Assembly: GCF_036965045.1 (NCBI RefSeq)
Contig: NZ_JBALOV010000035.1
Span: 294,347-358,346 of the forward strand
DNA: 64,000 nucleotides
Source of the DNA: Ferdinandcohnia sp036965045
GTDB lineage: Bacteria; Bacillota; Bacilli; Bacillales; Bacillaceae_L
Reading direction: 5' to 3'
A program made the position numbers and the translations under genes. Below are positions 1 through 9,101 of the stretch, one piece after another; positions within the stretch are counted from its first letter, which is position 1, and the number at the start of each line of letters is the position of its first letter. The notes under the pieces were generated by a model. The model was not told the DNA's origin, searched no databases, and worked only from the letters and a program-made list of their open reading frames with translations.

Positions 1-703
1 TTCTGAGGAAAAAGTAGCACTTTTCCGTCATGTTGTAAAAGTAGTTGATGGAAGGGTTCCAGTCATTGCTGGAACAGGCAGTAATAATACGTATGCATCA
101 GTCGAGCTAACTAAAAAAGCACAAGAAGCTGGTGTTGATGCGATTATGCTTGTTGTACCGTATTACAACAAGCCAAATCAGGAAGGGCTTTATCAGCATT
201 TTAAAACAATTGCCGAAAGTACAGATTTACCGGTTATGCTCTACAACATTCCGGGAAGGTCAGTAATTAATATGTCGGTTGAAACCATTATTAAATTATC
301 TAAGATTCCGAATATCGTAGCCGTAAAAGAAGCGAGCGGAAGCTTAGAGGCGATGACCGAAATTATAGCCAATTCAGATGAAAGTTTTGAAGTATACAGT
401 GGTGATGATGGCATTACATTACCAGCACTTTCAATTGGTGCAAAGGGTGTAGTATCGGTTGCTTCTCATGTAATCGGTAATGAGATGAAGCAAATGGTGA
501 GTTCATTTTTACTTGGTAATACAACTGAAGCTGCTAAGCTACATCAAAAGCTGTTACCAATTATGAAGGGACTATTTACAGCACCAAATCCTGTTCCTGT
601 AAAAACAGCTCTTCAAATAAAGGGACTAGACGTTGGATCTGTTCGTTTGCCGCTTGTTCCATTAAATGAGCAAGAACGCATCCAATTATCAAACTTAATT
701 TAA
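1..703 (+). CDS. dapA: 4-hydroxy-tetrahydrodipicolinate synthase, 5' end outside window
   Basis: The open frame enters at base 2 and gives 233 residues of a protein usually near 290, so about 55-60 N-terminal residues are missing. DapA condenses pyruvate with aspartate semialdehyde in the cytoplasm, the first committed step to lysine, meso-diaminopimelate and spore dipicolinate. Family motifs are visible: PYYNKPNQEGL, the LYNIPGR segment with the catalytic tyrosine, and VAVKEASG with the Schiff-base lysine. It is followed by an intrinsic terminator and then directly by tepA. In B. subtilis rnjB sits between them. Confidence 0.96.
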   Translation, partial: SEEKVALFRHVVKVVDGRVPVIAGTGSNNTYASVELTKKAQEAGVDAIMLVVPYYNKPNQEGLYQHFKTIAESTDLPVMLYNIPGRSVINMSVETIIKLSKIPNIVAVKEASGSLEAMTEIIANSDESFEVYSGDDGITLPALSIGAKGVVSVASHVIGNEMKQMVSSFLLGNTTEAAKLHQKLLPIMKGLFTAPNPVPVKTALQIKGLDVGSVRLPLVPLNEQERIQLSNLI

Positions 704-721
704 AAAAAGAATTGGGATAAA

Positions 722-748
722 GGTCAATCATTAGATTGGCTTTTTTTC
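722..748 (+). terminator. intrinsic terminator after dapA
   Basis: A seven-base-pair stem with one G-T pair (GTCAATC / GATTGGC) and a four-base loop is followed by seven T residues. Confidence 0.8.
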
Positions 749-823
749 TTTCACCCCAGAAACCGGAATGAAAAGGGGTCATGTGTTTATACTAAATGGT
801 AAATGGGTTGAAAGGAGATTACA

Positions 824-1579
824 ATGAATAATAATCAATACATAAATGAAGAACAACCACAAGGGGATCAAGATAAAAATGAATCTAAGGGCTCATCATT
901 AGTGGACAAAATCCAGCAATTAGGACAAACAAATGTCCCTCAATTGTCAAATGACAGTAAAATTCATTGCCTGACAATTGTTGGCCAAATTGAAGGTCAC
1001 GTTCAATTGCCTCCACAAAATAAAACAACAAAATACGAACATGTAATCCCTCAAATTGTTGCGATTGAACAAAATCCTAAAATTGAAGGTTTACTTGTTG
1101 TCTTAAATACAGTGGGGGGAGATGTGGAGGCAGGACTTGCCATTTCTGAAATGCTAGCATCACTCTCTAAACCAACTGTTTCCATTGTTTTAGGTGGAGG
1201 ACATTCAATTGGCGTACCTATAGCTGTGGCTTGCGATTATTCTTTTGTTGCTGAATCGGCGACCATGACAATCCATCCAGTCCGACTAACAGGACTTGTT
1301 ATTGGAGTGCCACAGACATTTGAGTATCTTGATAAAATGCAAGAGCGCGTTGTGAATTTTGTTATCAATCATTCAAATATTCGTGAAGAAAAATTTAAGG
1401 AATTGATGTTTTCAAAAGGCAATTTAACAAGAGATATCGGGACAAATGTCATTGGTTCGGATGCAGTAGAGTACGGGCTTATTGATGAAATCGGGGGAAT
1501 TGGGCAAGCGATTAAGAAATTGAATGAGTTAATTGATGAGAAAAATCTTTCCAATGAAAGTGAGCAGATGATTCAATGA
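824..1579 (+). CDS. tepA: TepA, ClpP-family serine protease-like protein
   Basis: This 251-residue protein belongs to the ClpP/crotonase fold family. In B. subtilis TepA (YmfB) was described as helping presecretory-protein translocation or signal-peptide turnover. The nucleophile motif GGGHSIGVP lies near residue 128 and MTIHP, with the catalytic histidine, near residue 151. The first 45 residues are polar and low-complexity, unlike housekeeping ClpP. The ATG is preceded by GAAAGGAG. The stop overlaps the start of ylzJ by four bases (ATGA), so the two are translationally coupled. Confidence 0.92.
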   Translation: MNNNQYINEEQPQGDQDKNESKGSSLVDKIQQLGQTNVPQLSNDSKIHCLTIVGQIEGHVQLPPQNKTTKYEHVIPQIVAIEQNPKIEGLLVVLNTVGGDVEAGLAISEMLASLSKPTVSIVLGGGHSIGVPIAVACDYSFVAESATMTIHPVRLTGLVIGVPQTFEYLDKMQERVVNFVINHSNIREEKFKELMFSKGNLTRDIGTNVIGSDAVEYGLIDEIGGIGQAIKKLNELIDEKNLSNESEQMIQ

Positions 1580-1785
1580 TTTTATATACGATGATGCCTC
1601 AGGAGCTAATTTATCCGCAAACTGATATGGAAGATAATCAATTTAAATATGTCGATGTAAATGGAGTTTCGTTGGCGGTTAGTCATTCTCAAAATGGTGA
1701 GTATATCATCGAAAGAGTAATGAGCACAGACCCGCAACACTTTCTAGACGGAAGGTATTCACCGGGGCAGAAAATAAGACTTTGA
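1576..1785 (+). CDS. ylzJ: YlzJ-like small protein
   Basis: This 69-residue protein has the usual YlzJ start (MILYTMMPQELIYP) and the conserved tail ending YSPGQKIRL. Its function is unknown. It is normally found between tepA and spoIIIE, as here, and overlaps tepA by four bases, so it is probably co-transcribed with it. No membrane segment or signal peptide is visible. Confidence 0.85.
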   Translation: MILYTMMPQELIYPQTDMEDNQFKYVDVNGVSLAVSHSQNGEYIIERVMSTDPQHFLDGRYSPGQKIRL

Positions 1786-1875
1786 GACAAAGCGGATGCT
1801 GAAGATTTTCAGAGGAAACTTTTCGAGCACTCAAAAAATCTAGGCACAAATACGCCAAGGCGCATTTGATTGTGC

Positions 1876-1924
1876 TATAATTTAAGTAGATTTTCATTAC
1901 AGAGGCAGCCATATTATGGCTGCC
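1876..1924 (+). promoter_or_regulatory. extended -10 promoter and leader hairpin before spoIIIE
   Basis: TGC-TATAAT (TATAAT at 1876-1881) is an extended -10 element with no good -35 box 17 bases upstream. In the predicted leader, 1904-1924 forms a near-perfect ten-base-pair inverted repeat (GGCAGCCATA / TATGGCTGCC). The following TTACTGTTATTG is only weakly T-rich, so it could be a weak attenuator or a stability hairpin. Confidence 0.5.
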
Positions 1925-1956
1925 TTACTGTTATTGATTGGTAGAGTAGGTGTAGT

Positions 1957-4287
1957 ATGGCAAAACGAAAACGTAGACAGTCGAAACGAAAAGATGAATG
2001 GAAAAAAACACTTAAATTTGAATTGCTAGGATTACTATTGCTAGCTTTGGCGTGTATAGGATTAGCTAGGCTCGGAACAGTGGGAACGGGGCTTGTCTAT
2101 CTATTTCGATTTTTCCTTGGGAATTGGGACATTCTTGGATTAATCGGACTATTGCTTGTTTCACTTTATATCATTTGGAACCGAACATGGCCAAAAATTA
2201 TTACAAGGCAATTAATAGGAGTCTACTTAATCATTAGCGCAATGCTACTATTAAGTCATATCCCCTTATTTAATTTGCAAACAAATGAAGGCAAATTCAC
2301 AGACCCTAGTGTTATTAAGAATACTTGGAGCATGTTTTGGGCAGTTGTGAATGGGGATACGAGTACAACGGATTTAGGCGGAGGAATGATTGGTTCAATC
2401 CTATTTGCTGCGTCATATTTCTTATTTGATGAAACGGGTACAAAAATCATTTCGGTCTTTTTAATTGTAATTGGTGGTGTGCTGGTGACGGGTAAATCAC
2501 TCCATGACACAATTGCGAAAATCTTTCATCCTGTTGTTTTATTTTTTAAGAATCAATGGATTGCATTTGTAGATGATCTCAAGGATTGGTCCCAACAACG
2601 CAAAAGCCAGCCTAAAAAAGAAAAACAAAAGAAGAGGAAAGAGCCTAAAAAACTAGATAGTCATGTTTCACAGGACGACCCACTTGAAGACGACCCTGTT
2701 GAAATTCCGATTGAGCCGATTATCTCAAACTTTGCAGACAAGGCATATACAAAAGACCAAGAGGCCCAGCACGAAAAACATGTGCAACAACATCATGCAA
2801 AAGACGATGATCATGATGAGAAAATGCCCATTACCTTTACAGAAGGTGAACTGGAGAATGTTGATTATGAATTACCACCTATTGATCTTCTTCATCCTCC
2901 GAAACAAACAAGTCAAAGTGCAGAGCATGAAAATATTTATGAAAATGCTAGAAAGCTAGAAAAAACATTCCATAGCTTTGGGGTAAAGGCAAAGGTCACA
3001 AAAGTTCACCTCGGGCCAGCGGTTACAAAATATGAAGTGTATCCTGATGTTGGGGTAAAAGTTAGTAAAATCGTGAATTTAAGTGACGATTTAGCACTTG
3101 CTTTAGCAGCAAAAGATATTCGCATTGAGGCACCAATCCCTGGTAAATCGGCGGTTGGGATTGAGGTGCCAAATTCCGAAATTGCTGTTGTGTCGCTCCG
3201 TGAAGTATTAGAGGATATTGAACCTCAACGTTCAGATTCTAAGCTATTAATTGGACTTGGCCGCGATATCTCAGGTGAGGCAAAATTTGCAGAACTCAAT
3301 AAAATGCCACACTTATTAGTTGCAGGGGCGACAGGTAGTGGTAAGAGTGTATGTATTAACGGTATCATTACAAGTGTTTTAATGAGGGCAAAACCTCATG
3401 AAGTGAAAATGATGATGATTGACCCGAAAATGGTTGAATTGAATGTCTATAACGGAATTCCACATTTATTAGCACCGGTTGTGACAGATCCTAAAAAGGC
3501 ATCACAAGCTCTTAAAAAAGTCGTAAATGAGATGGAACGTCGATATGAATTATTCGCACATACTCATACAAGAAATATCGAAGGCTACAATGACTATATT
3601 TGTCGTCATAATAGTGAAGAAGAGGCTAAGCAACCTACTCTTCCATATATTATTGTGATTGTCGATGAGCTAGCAGATTTAATGATGGTAGCTTCATCAG
3701 ATGTTGAGGATTCAATCACCCGTTTAGCGCAGATGGCTCGTGCTGCCGGTATTCACTTAATTATCGCAACACAACGACCTTCAGTCGACGTAATTACAGG
3801 TGTTATTAAAGCAAATATTCCATCACGTATTGCTTTTAGCGTCTCTTCGCAAACAGATTCTAGGACAATTCTAGATATGGGGGGAGCCGAAAAGTTATTA
3901 GGTCGAGGTGATATGCTCTTTTTACCTGTTGGAGCTTCAAAGCCTGTTCGGGTACAGGGTGCATTTTTATCTGATGACGAAGTTGAAGAAGTTGTAAATT
4001 TCGTCATATCTCAACAAAAAGCACAATATCAAGAGGAAATGATTCCGACTGATACGGTTGAAACGACTGATGAAGTGGATGATGAATTATATGAGGATGC
4101 TGTACAACTTGTAATTGAAATGCAAACAGCTTCTGTTTCTATGCTACAACGTAGGTTCCGAATTGGATATACAAGAGCTGCTAGATTGATCGATGCTATG
4201 GAGTTAAGAGGTGTTGTTGGTCCTTATGAAGGTAGCAAACCAAGGGTGGTTCTTGTTTCTGCAAAAAACGAAGATGTTGGGAGTTAA
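1957..4287 (+). CDS. spoIIIE: SpoIIIE/FtsK-family DNA translocase
   Basis: This 776-residue membrane-anchored motor pumps DNA through closing septa, especially the forespore chromosome during sporulation. The first ~190 residues hold several membrane segments. A charged linker (about 210-330, rich in K, E, D, H) follows. The RecA-like motor carries Walker A GATGSGKS near residue 460 and Walker B IVIVDELAD near 567. The C-terminal ~65 residues are the winged-helix gamma domain that reads SRS orientation sequences. The length matches B. subtilis SpoIIIE (about 787). The ribosome site before the ATG is weak, and an intrinsic terminator follows. Confidence 0.96.
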   Translation: MAKRKRRQSKRKDEWKKTLKFELLGLLLLALACIGLARLGTVGTGLVYLFRFFLGNWDILGLIGLLLVSLYIIWNRTWPKIITRQLIGVYLIISAMLLLSHIPLFNLQTNEGKFTDPSVIKNTWSMFWAVVNGDTSTTDLGGGMIGSILFAASYFLFDETGTKIISVFLIVIGGVLVTGKSLHDTIAKIFHPVVLFFKNQWIAFVDDLKDWSQQRKSQPKKEKQKKRKEPKKLDSHVSQDDPLEDDPVEIPIEPIISNFADKAYTKDQEAQHEKHVQQHHAKDDDHDEKMPITFTEGELENVDYELPPIDLLHPPKQTSQSAEHENIYENARKLEKTFHSFGVKAKVTKVHLGPAVTKYEVYPDVGVKVSKIVNLSDDLALALAAKDIRIEAPIPGKSAVGIEVPNSEIAVVSLREVLEDIEPQRSDSKLLIGLGRDISGEAKFAELNKMPHLLVAGATGSGKSVCINGIITSVLMRAKPHEVKMMMIDPKMVELNVYNGIPHLLAPVVTDPKKASQALKKVVNEMERRYELFAHTHTRNIEGYNDYICRHNSEEEAKQPTLPYIIVIVDELADLMMVASSDVEDSITRLAQMARAAGIHLIIATQRPSVDVITGVIKANIPSRIAFSVSSQTDSRTILDMGGAEKLLGRGDMLFLPVGASKPVRVQGAFLSDDEVEEVVNFVISQQKAQYQEEMIPTDTVETTDEVDDELYEDAVQLVIEMQTASVSMLQRRFRIGYTRAARLIDAMELRGVVGPYEGSKPRVVLVSAKNEDVGS

Positions 4288-4302
4288 TTACATTTGATTA
4301 TA

Positions 4303-4328
4303 GAAGAGCAGTTGCTCTTCTTTTTTTT
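4303..4328 (+). terminator. intrinsic terminator after spoIIIE
   Basis: An eight-base-pair stem GAAGAGCA / TGCTCTTC with a two-base spacer is followed by eight Ts. Confidence 0.9.
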
Positions 4329-4403
4329 CGACAAATTACGCAATTCTTATTTATTTCTTTTAGAAAAAATGATATAGTTATTTTCGGATTAATAAGGGTC
4401 TAA

Positions 4404-4419
4404 CATCAGAGGTCTGATG
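4404..4419 (+). promoter_or_regulatory. palindromic operator candidate for NupR
   Basis: CATCAGA-GG-TCTGATG is a perfect seven-base inverted repeat 27 bases before nupR. GntR-family regulators bind short palindromes close to their own gene, so autoregulation is plausible. No second copy was seen in the nupR-nupN gap. Confidence 0.5.
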
Positions 4420-4446
4420 ACTATATAAAAACTGGGGGAACAGCAG

Positions 4447-5172
4447 ATGACTATCAAGTTGGACAATCGACCATTGTACTTGCAAGTGATAGATCAAATC
4501 AGACTTGATATTGACAACGGAATTTATAAAGAAAAGGAAAAACTACCATCGGAATTTCTCCTGGCTAAGCAACTAGGTGTTAGTAGAGCAACCTTAAGAG
4601 AAGCTTTACGAATTCTAGAAGAAGAGAATGTCATTATTAGAAGACATGGCGTTGGAACCTTTGTCAATGCGAAACCACTCTTTAATTCTGGAATTGAGCA
4701 AATTAGCAGTATAACAGATATGATTATTCAAGCCGGTATGTCGCCTGGTACAATTTTTTTGTCCAAAACGATTAAAACACCTACTGATGGTGATATTAAA
4801 GGCTTCAGTTGTGTAGAAAATGAAGAAATAACGGTGATTGAGCGGGTACGTACTGCAAACGGTGAGCCAGTTGTGTATTGTATTGATAAAATTCTTAGTA
4901 AAAATTTACCTTCTACCTACTCACATGAAGAATCAATCTTTGAATTATTAGAAAATAAAGCGGGAAAAAAGATTACATATGCCGTGACTCATATTGAACC
5001 CATTGGGTATCATGAGACCATTTCCCCAGTATTAAATTGTGATCCGGAAACAGCCCTCTTGCTATTAAAACAAATGCATTATGATGAAAATGATGAGCCA
5101 GTATTATTTTCACAAAATTATTTTAGAGCGGACAAATTTTCCTTCCATGTTGTAAGAAAACGTGTATTATAA
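4447..5172 (+). CDS. nupR: GntR/HutC-family transcriptional regulator (NupR, YmfC)
   Basis: This 241-residue regulator has an N-terminal winged helix (PSEFLLAKQLGVSRATLREAL, about residues 36-56, then VGTFV at the wing) and a C-terminal UTRA effector domain ending in the family-typical NYFRADKFSFHVVRK. It occupies the ymfC position after spoIIIE. As I recall, B. subtilis YmfC is NupR, repressor of the guanosine-uptake operon nupNOPQ, although that operon lies elsewhere there. Here the transporter follows directly, which supports the assignment. The ATG is preceded by GGGGGA. Confidence 0.85.
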   Translation: MTIKLDNRPLYLQVIDQIRLDIDNGIYKEKEKLPSEFLLAKQLGVSRATLREALRILEEENVIIRRHGVGTFVNAKPLFNSGIEQISSITDMIIQAGMSPGTIFLSKTIKTPTDGDIKGFSCVENEEITVIERVRTANGEPVVYCIDKILSKNLPSTYSHEESIFELLENKAGKKITYAVTHIEPIGYHETISPVLNCDPETALLLLKQMHYDENDEPVLFSQNYFRADKFSFHVVRKRVL

Positions 5173-5277
5173 TCTGGTAAAAATGCGCACTTCAAGGAGG
5201 TGAATAAGTAGTCCGTTACTAACAAATAAATAATAGTAAGAATTTGTTTTGATTTAAAATTTTTAGGGGGTTAACTC

Positions 5278-6387
5278 ATGTTTAAAAAGAAAGCTGGTTT
5301 CGGTCTTGCATTTCTTCTTGCTGCTGGAACATTACTAGGTGCTTGTGGAAGCACAGATGAAGAAGGTACAGGCAAAGGGAATGGCGAAGGTGCCGACCTA
5401 AAAGTAGGTATGGTTACTGATGCTGGTACAATTGATGATAAATCATTTAACCAAGGTACATGGGAAGGAATCTTGGCTGCTAAAGAAGAATATGGTATAC
5501 AAGAGAAATACCTTAGACCTGCTGGTGAAATAGAAGCAGAATACTTAAAAGAGATTGGCAATCTTTATGATGCTGGTTACAAGTTCATGTTTACACCAGG
5601 TTTTAAATTTGAAACAGCAATTTATCAAGCACAGTCTAAATACGAAGATGCAAAATTTGTAATTATAGACGGTAACCCACATAAAGGTGACTTTGTTCCG
5701 GATGTTGCTGACAACACGGTTGCGGTATTTTTTGCTGAGCATGAATCCGGTTTCTTAGCTGGTGTTGCAACTGCTCTAGAGTTAAAAGAAGGAGAAGCTG
5801 GATTTATCGGTGGTATGGAAATCCCTGCTGTACAAAAGTTTAACTGGGGATTCCAACAAGGTGTAACATATGCAAATGAAAATTTGGGAACAAATCTTGG
5901 CATTAAAGAACAAAACGTTGTCTACCAAGGTACGTTTACTGATTCTGCAGCGGGTGGACAAATTGCAGCATCCATGTATGACCGTGGTGTAAATGTAATC
6001 TTTGTCGCTGCAGGTGGTGTAGGTGTTGGAGCAATCAATGAAGGAAAAACTCGTGCAGGTAATGGTGAAGAAGTTTGGGTTGTAGGAGTTGATGTTGACC
6101 AATACGCTGATGGAATTTATGATGAAGCTAACAATAAATCCGTTATCTTAACTTCTGCAATGAAGAAAATCACTCATGCTACTAAAGAAATTATCAAACA
6201 AGAACTTGACGGAGAATTCCCAGGCGGACAAACTATAACATATGATGCAAAAAATGATGGGGTAGGCCTTCCGGATGAGAATCCTAATTTAAGCGAAGAA
6301 ACTGTTAACAAAGTAAATGAAGTTTTTGAAAAGATTAAATCAGGTGAAATTAAAGTCTCCGGTGAACAAGGGAACTTAATCAAGTAA
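5278..6387 (+). CDS. nupN: BMP-family nucleoside-binding lipoprotein (NupN-like)
   Basis: This 369-residue extracellular substrate-binding lipoprotein has a signal peptide with lipobox LGAC, cysteine at residue 23, then a glycine/glutamate-rich linker. The start of the mature domain reads KVGMVTDAGTIDDKSFNQ, diagnostic of the BMP/Med family that binds purine nucleosides. It is encoded upstream of the matching ATPase and two permeases. A hairpin after the gene may lower expression of the distal genes, as is usual for an abundant binding protein. RBS is GGGGG before the ATG. Confidence 0.92.
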   Translation: MFKKKAGFGLAFLLAAGTLLGACGSTDEEGTGKGNGEGADLKVGMVTDAGTIDDKSFNQGTWEGILAAKEEYGIQEKYLRPAGEIEAEYLKEIGNLYDAGYKFMFTPGFKFETAIYQAQSKYEDAKFVIIDGNPHKGDFVPDVADNTVAVFFAEHESGFLAGVATALELKEGEAGFIGGMEIPAVQKFNWGFQQGVTYANENLGTNLGIKEQNVVYQGTFTDSAAGGQIAASMYDRGVNVIFVAAGGVGVGAINEGKTRAGNGEEVWVVGVDVDQYADGIYDEANNKSVILTSAMKKITHATKEIIKQELDGEFPGGQTITYDAKNDGVGLPDENPNLSEETVNKVNEVFEKIKSGEIKVSGEQGNLIK

Positions 6388-6400
6388 TAAATTTGCTGAT

Positions 6401-6430
6401 AAAAGAGACGGTTTCATCCGTCTCTTTTAT
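6401..6430 (+). terminator. hairpin between nupN and nupO
   Basis: AAAAGAGACGG / CCGTCTCTTTT encloses a six-base loop. The T-run is part of the stem, so it may act as a partial terminator or 3' stabiliser for the lipoprotein message. Confidence 0.75.
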
Positions 6431-6512
6431 ATTAAAATTAGACGTAGAGGTAACACATTTTTTTGGAAACGAATAGGAGACTCCTATAATAAGGAAAAAG
6501 GTGAGTGCTACT

Positions 6513-8039
6513 ATGGAATATGTTGTGGAAATGCTGAATATCAGAAAAGAGTTTCCGGGTATTGTAGCGAATGATAATATCACTCTTACATTAAAAAAGG
6601 GAGAGATACACGCTCTACTTGGTGAAAATGGGGCAGGTAAGTCCACGCTCATGGGTGTTTTATTTGGAATGTATCAACCGGAACAAGGAATTATCAAAGT
6701 TAACGGAGAACAGGTACATATTTCCAACCCTAATGTGGCAAATCGTCTAGGAATTGGAATGGTACACCAACATTTTAAGTTAGTTGAAAACTTTACGGTT
6801 ACTGAAAATATCATTTTAGGAAGTGAACCACTAAAGAGTGGGGTTGTTTTAGATGTTAAAAGTGCCGCAAAACGAATTGCAGAGTTATCCAAATATTATG
6901 GACTCAATGTGGATCCACACGCAAAAATAGAAGACATTTCAGTTGGAATGCAGCAACGGGTTGAAATCATGAAGATGCTTTTCCGTGAGGCTGATGTGCT
7001 CATTTTTGATGAGCCGACAGCTGTCTTAACCCCGAGTGAAATAGATGAATTAATGAAGATTATGAAAAACCTTATTAAAGAAGGAAAATCAATCATCATC
7101 ATTACCCATAAATTAAAAGAAATTAAAGCAGTGGCAGATCGCTGTACAGTTATTCGACGCGGTAAATACATAGGAACGGTGAATGTGGCTGAAACAAGTG
7201 AAGCTAGTTTAGCTGAGATGATGGTTGGTCGACATGTTTCCTTTAATGTTGTTAAAGAAGAAAGTAAACCAGGTGATGTGGTATTAGACATAGATTCCCT
7301 TTCTGTAAAAAATAATAGAAAAGTAATGGGATTAAAAAACTTTTCTCTAAATGTACGAAAAGGAGAAATTGTCGGTATTGCTGGTGTTGAAGGCAATGGT
7401 CAATCGGAGTTAGTGGAAGCCATCACAGGTCTTCGCAAAGTAGAATCAGGAAAGATCCTGTTAAACGGCGAGGATATTACAACACTTCCAGTGCGACAAC
7501 GTATTGAAAAAGGGATTGCTCATATACCTGAAGATAGACAAAAACGAGGTCTTGTTTTAGATTACACACTTCAATCCAATATGGTATTAGAAGTTTATAA
7601 TAAACCACCATTTTCAAAGTATGGTCTATTAAATGTATCTGCAATGAAAGAATATGCAAAGAAAATACTAGAGAACTTTGATGTGCGTTCAGGTGAAGGG
7701 GAAACTTCCATAGCGAGAACTTTATCGGGCGGTAACCAACAAAAAGCAATTATTGGACGTGAGCTAGAATTAGATCCTGAATTGCTAGTAGCTGTTCAAC
7801 CAACAAGGGGACTAGATGTTGGGTCAATTGAGTATATTCATAAACGATTAATTGAACATCGTGATAAAGGAAAAGCTGTACTTTTAATCTCGTTGGAACT
7901 TGATGAAGTGTTGCAGCTATCAGACCGGATTGCCATCGTAAACAATGGTGAACTTATTGGTGTTGTTAATGCCTCAGAAACAAATGAAAATGAGGTTGGC
8001 CTCATGATGGCGGGTGTAGGTAAGGAGAGAAGTGTATGA
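6513..8039 (+). CDS. nupO: nucleoside ABC transporter, duplicated ATPase (NupO-like)
   Basis: This protein of about 508 residues has two fused nucleotide-binding domains, as in sugar and nucleoside importers of the RbsA type. The first has Walker A GENGAGKS (37-44), signature ISVGMQQR and Walker B VLIFDEPTA. The second has a degenerate Walker A (GVEGNGQSE) and signature LSGGNQQK, the usual asymmetry of this family. I place the start at ATG 6513 (AAAGGTGAG seven bases upstream); a GTG at 6501 with AAGGA is the alternative. The stop overlaps nupP by four bases. Confidence 0.93.
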   Translation: MEYVVEMLNIRKEFPGIVANDNITLTLKKGEIHALLGENGAGKSTLMGVLFGMYQPEQGIIKVNGEQVHISNPNVANRLGIGMVHQHFKLVENFTVTENIILGSEPLKSGVVLDVKSAAKRIAELSKYYGLNVDPHAKIEDISVGMQQRVEIMKMLFREADVLIFDEPTAVLTPSEIDELMKIMKNLIKEGKSIIIITHKLKEIKAVADRCTVIRRGKYIGTVNVAETSEASLAEMMVGRHVSFNVVKEESKPGDVVLDIDSLSVKNNRKVMGLKNFSLNVRKGEIVGIAGVEGNGQSELVEAITGLRKVESGKILLNGEDITTLPVRQRIEKGIAHIPEDRQKRGLVLDYTLQSNMVLEVYNKPPFSKYGLLNVSAMKEYAKKILENFDVRSGEGETSIARTLSGGNQQKAIIGRELELDPELLVAVQPTRGLDVGSIEYIHKRLIEHRDKGKAVLLISLELDEVLQLSDRIAIVNNGELIGVVNASETNENEVGLMMAGVGKERSV

Positions 8040-9100
8040 GAACTACAATGATTTCGTTAATTGCAGTGCTTTTTGGTCTAATCGCCGGTGGAATTTTAAT
8101 GTTCTTAATTGGAAGTAATCCTTTTGAAGGGTATCTCTATTTGTTCCAGGGTGGTTTGAAAAACATTTCTAGAATCGGTGATACATTAGCAACAGCAACC
8201 CCATTAATATTCACTGGTTTATCAGTTGCTTTCGCTTTCCGGACAGGCTTATTTAATATCGGGGCTTCTGGTCAGATGTTAATCGGAGGGTTACTTGCAA
8301 CAGCCGTTGGTTTAACGTTCGAATGGTCGAGACCCGTTCTATTACTTGTAATGATTTTAATAGGGTTTATTGGTGGCGCGCTTTGGGCATTTATTCCAGG
8401 TTTGCTAAAAGCAAGGTTTAATGTACATGAGGTTGTTTCCACGATTATGATGAACTGGGTGGCCTATTGGACTGTTTATTACGTAGTCCCTGGTTATTTC
8501 AAAGGTGAATTCCTTGAGACCGAATCAAGAAAATTACCAGATGAAGCAACGTTAAGAGCACCATTTCTAACCGAAATGTTCCAAGGCTCTTATATTAATC
8601 TAGGTTTGTTCTTAGGTATTATAGCAGTTATAATCATTGGGTTTATTATCAATAAAACGACGTTGGGATTTGAATTAAAAGCCGTTGGTTTTAACCGTCA
8701 CGCTGCAGAATTTGCAGGAATGCGTGTGAATTCTAATATCGTGTTATCAATGTTAATTTCCGGAGGCTTAGCAGGTCTCGCCGGAGTAGCAATGTACACA
8801 GGTAATGCAAGCACGATGCAAATTGGTAATTTACCAAGTCAAGGCTTTGATGGAATTGCAGTAGCCTTATTAGGAGCGAATAATCCAATTGGGGTATTCT
8901 TTGCAGCTGTATTTTTCGGAATTCTCTATTCCGGAACAGGATTTATGAATGCTATGACAGAAATCCCACCAGAGATTGCAAATACGATTATTGCAATTAT
9001 CATTTATTTCGCAGCTACAAGTATTTTAATTGAACGATTACTAAATAAGTTTAAGAGACGACGAAATGACAGCACTGCTGTGAAAAAGGAGGAAGCGTAA
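8036..9100 (+). CDS. nupP: nucleoside ABC transporter permease (NupP-like)
   Basis: This 354-residue, highly hydrophobic protein is of the BPD_transp_2 type, with about 8-10 membrane segments. Family landmarks are FNIGASGQMLIGG near residues 78-90 and the cytoplasmic coupling loop LKAVGFNRHAAEFAGM. It overlaps nupO (ATGA) and is one base from nupQ. Together they form the heterodimeric channel of the importer, powered by NupO and fed by NupN. Confidence 0.93.
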   Translation: MRTTMISLIAVLFGLIAGGILMFLIGSNPFEGYLYLFQGGLKNISRIGDTLATATPLIFTGLSVAFAFRTGLFNIGASGQMLIGGLLATAVGLTFEWSRPVLLLVMILIGFIGGALWAFIPGLLKARFNVHEVVSTIMMNWVAYWTVYYVVPGYFKGEFLETESRKLPDEATLRAPFLTEMFQGSYINLGLFLGIIAVIIIGFIINKTTLGFELKAVGFNRHAAEFAGMRVNSNIVLSMLISGGLAGLAGVAMYTGNASTMQIGNLPSQGFDGIAVALLGANNPIGVFFAAVFFGILYSGTGFMNAMTEIPPEIANTIIAIIIYFAATSILIERLLNKFKRRRNDSTAVKKEEA

Positions 9101-9101
9101 A

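Noticed and set aside
576..782. Minus-strand frame over the dapA end
   Set aside because: It is a shadow of dapA and its terminator with no RBS or recognisable product; the same applies to the other antisense frames over core genes.
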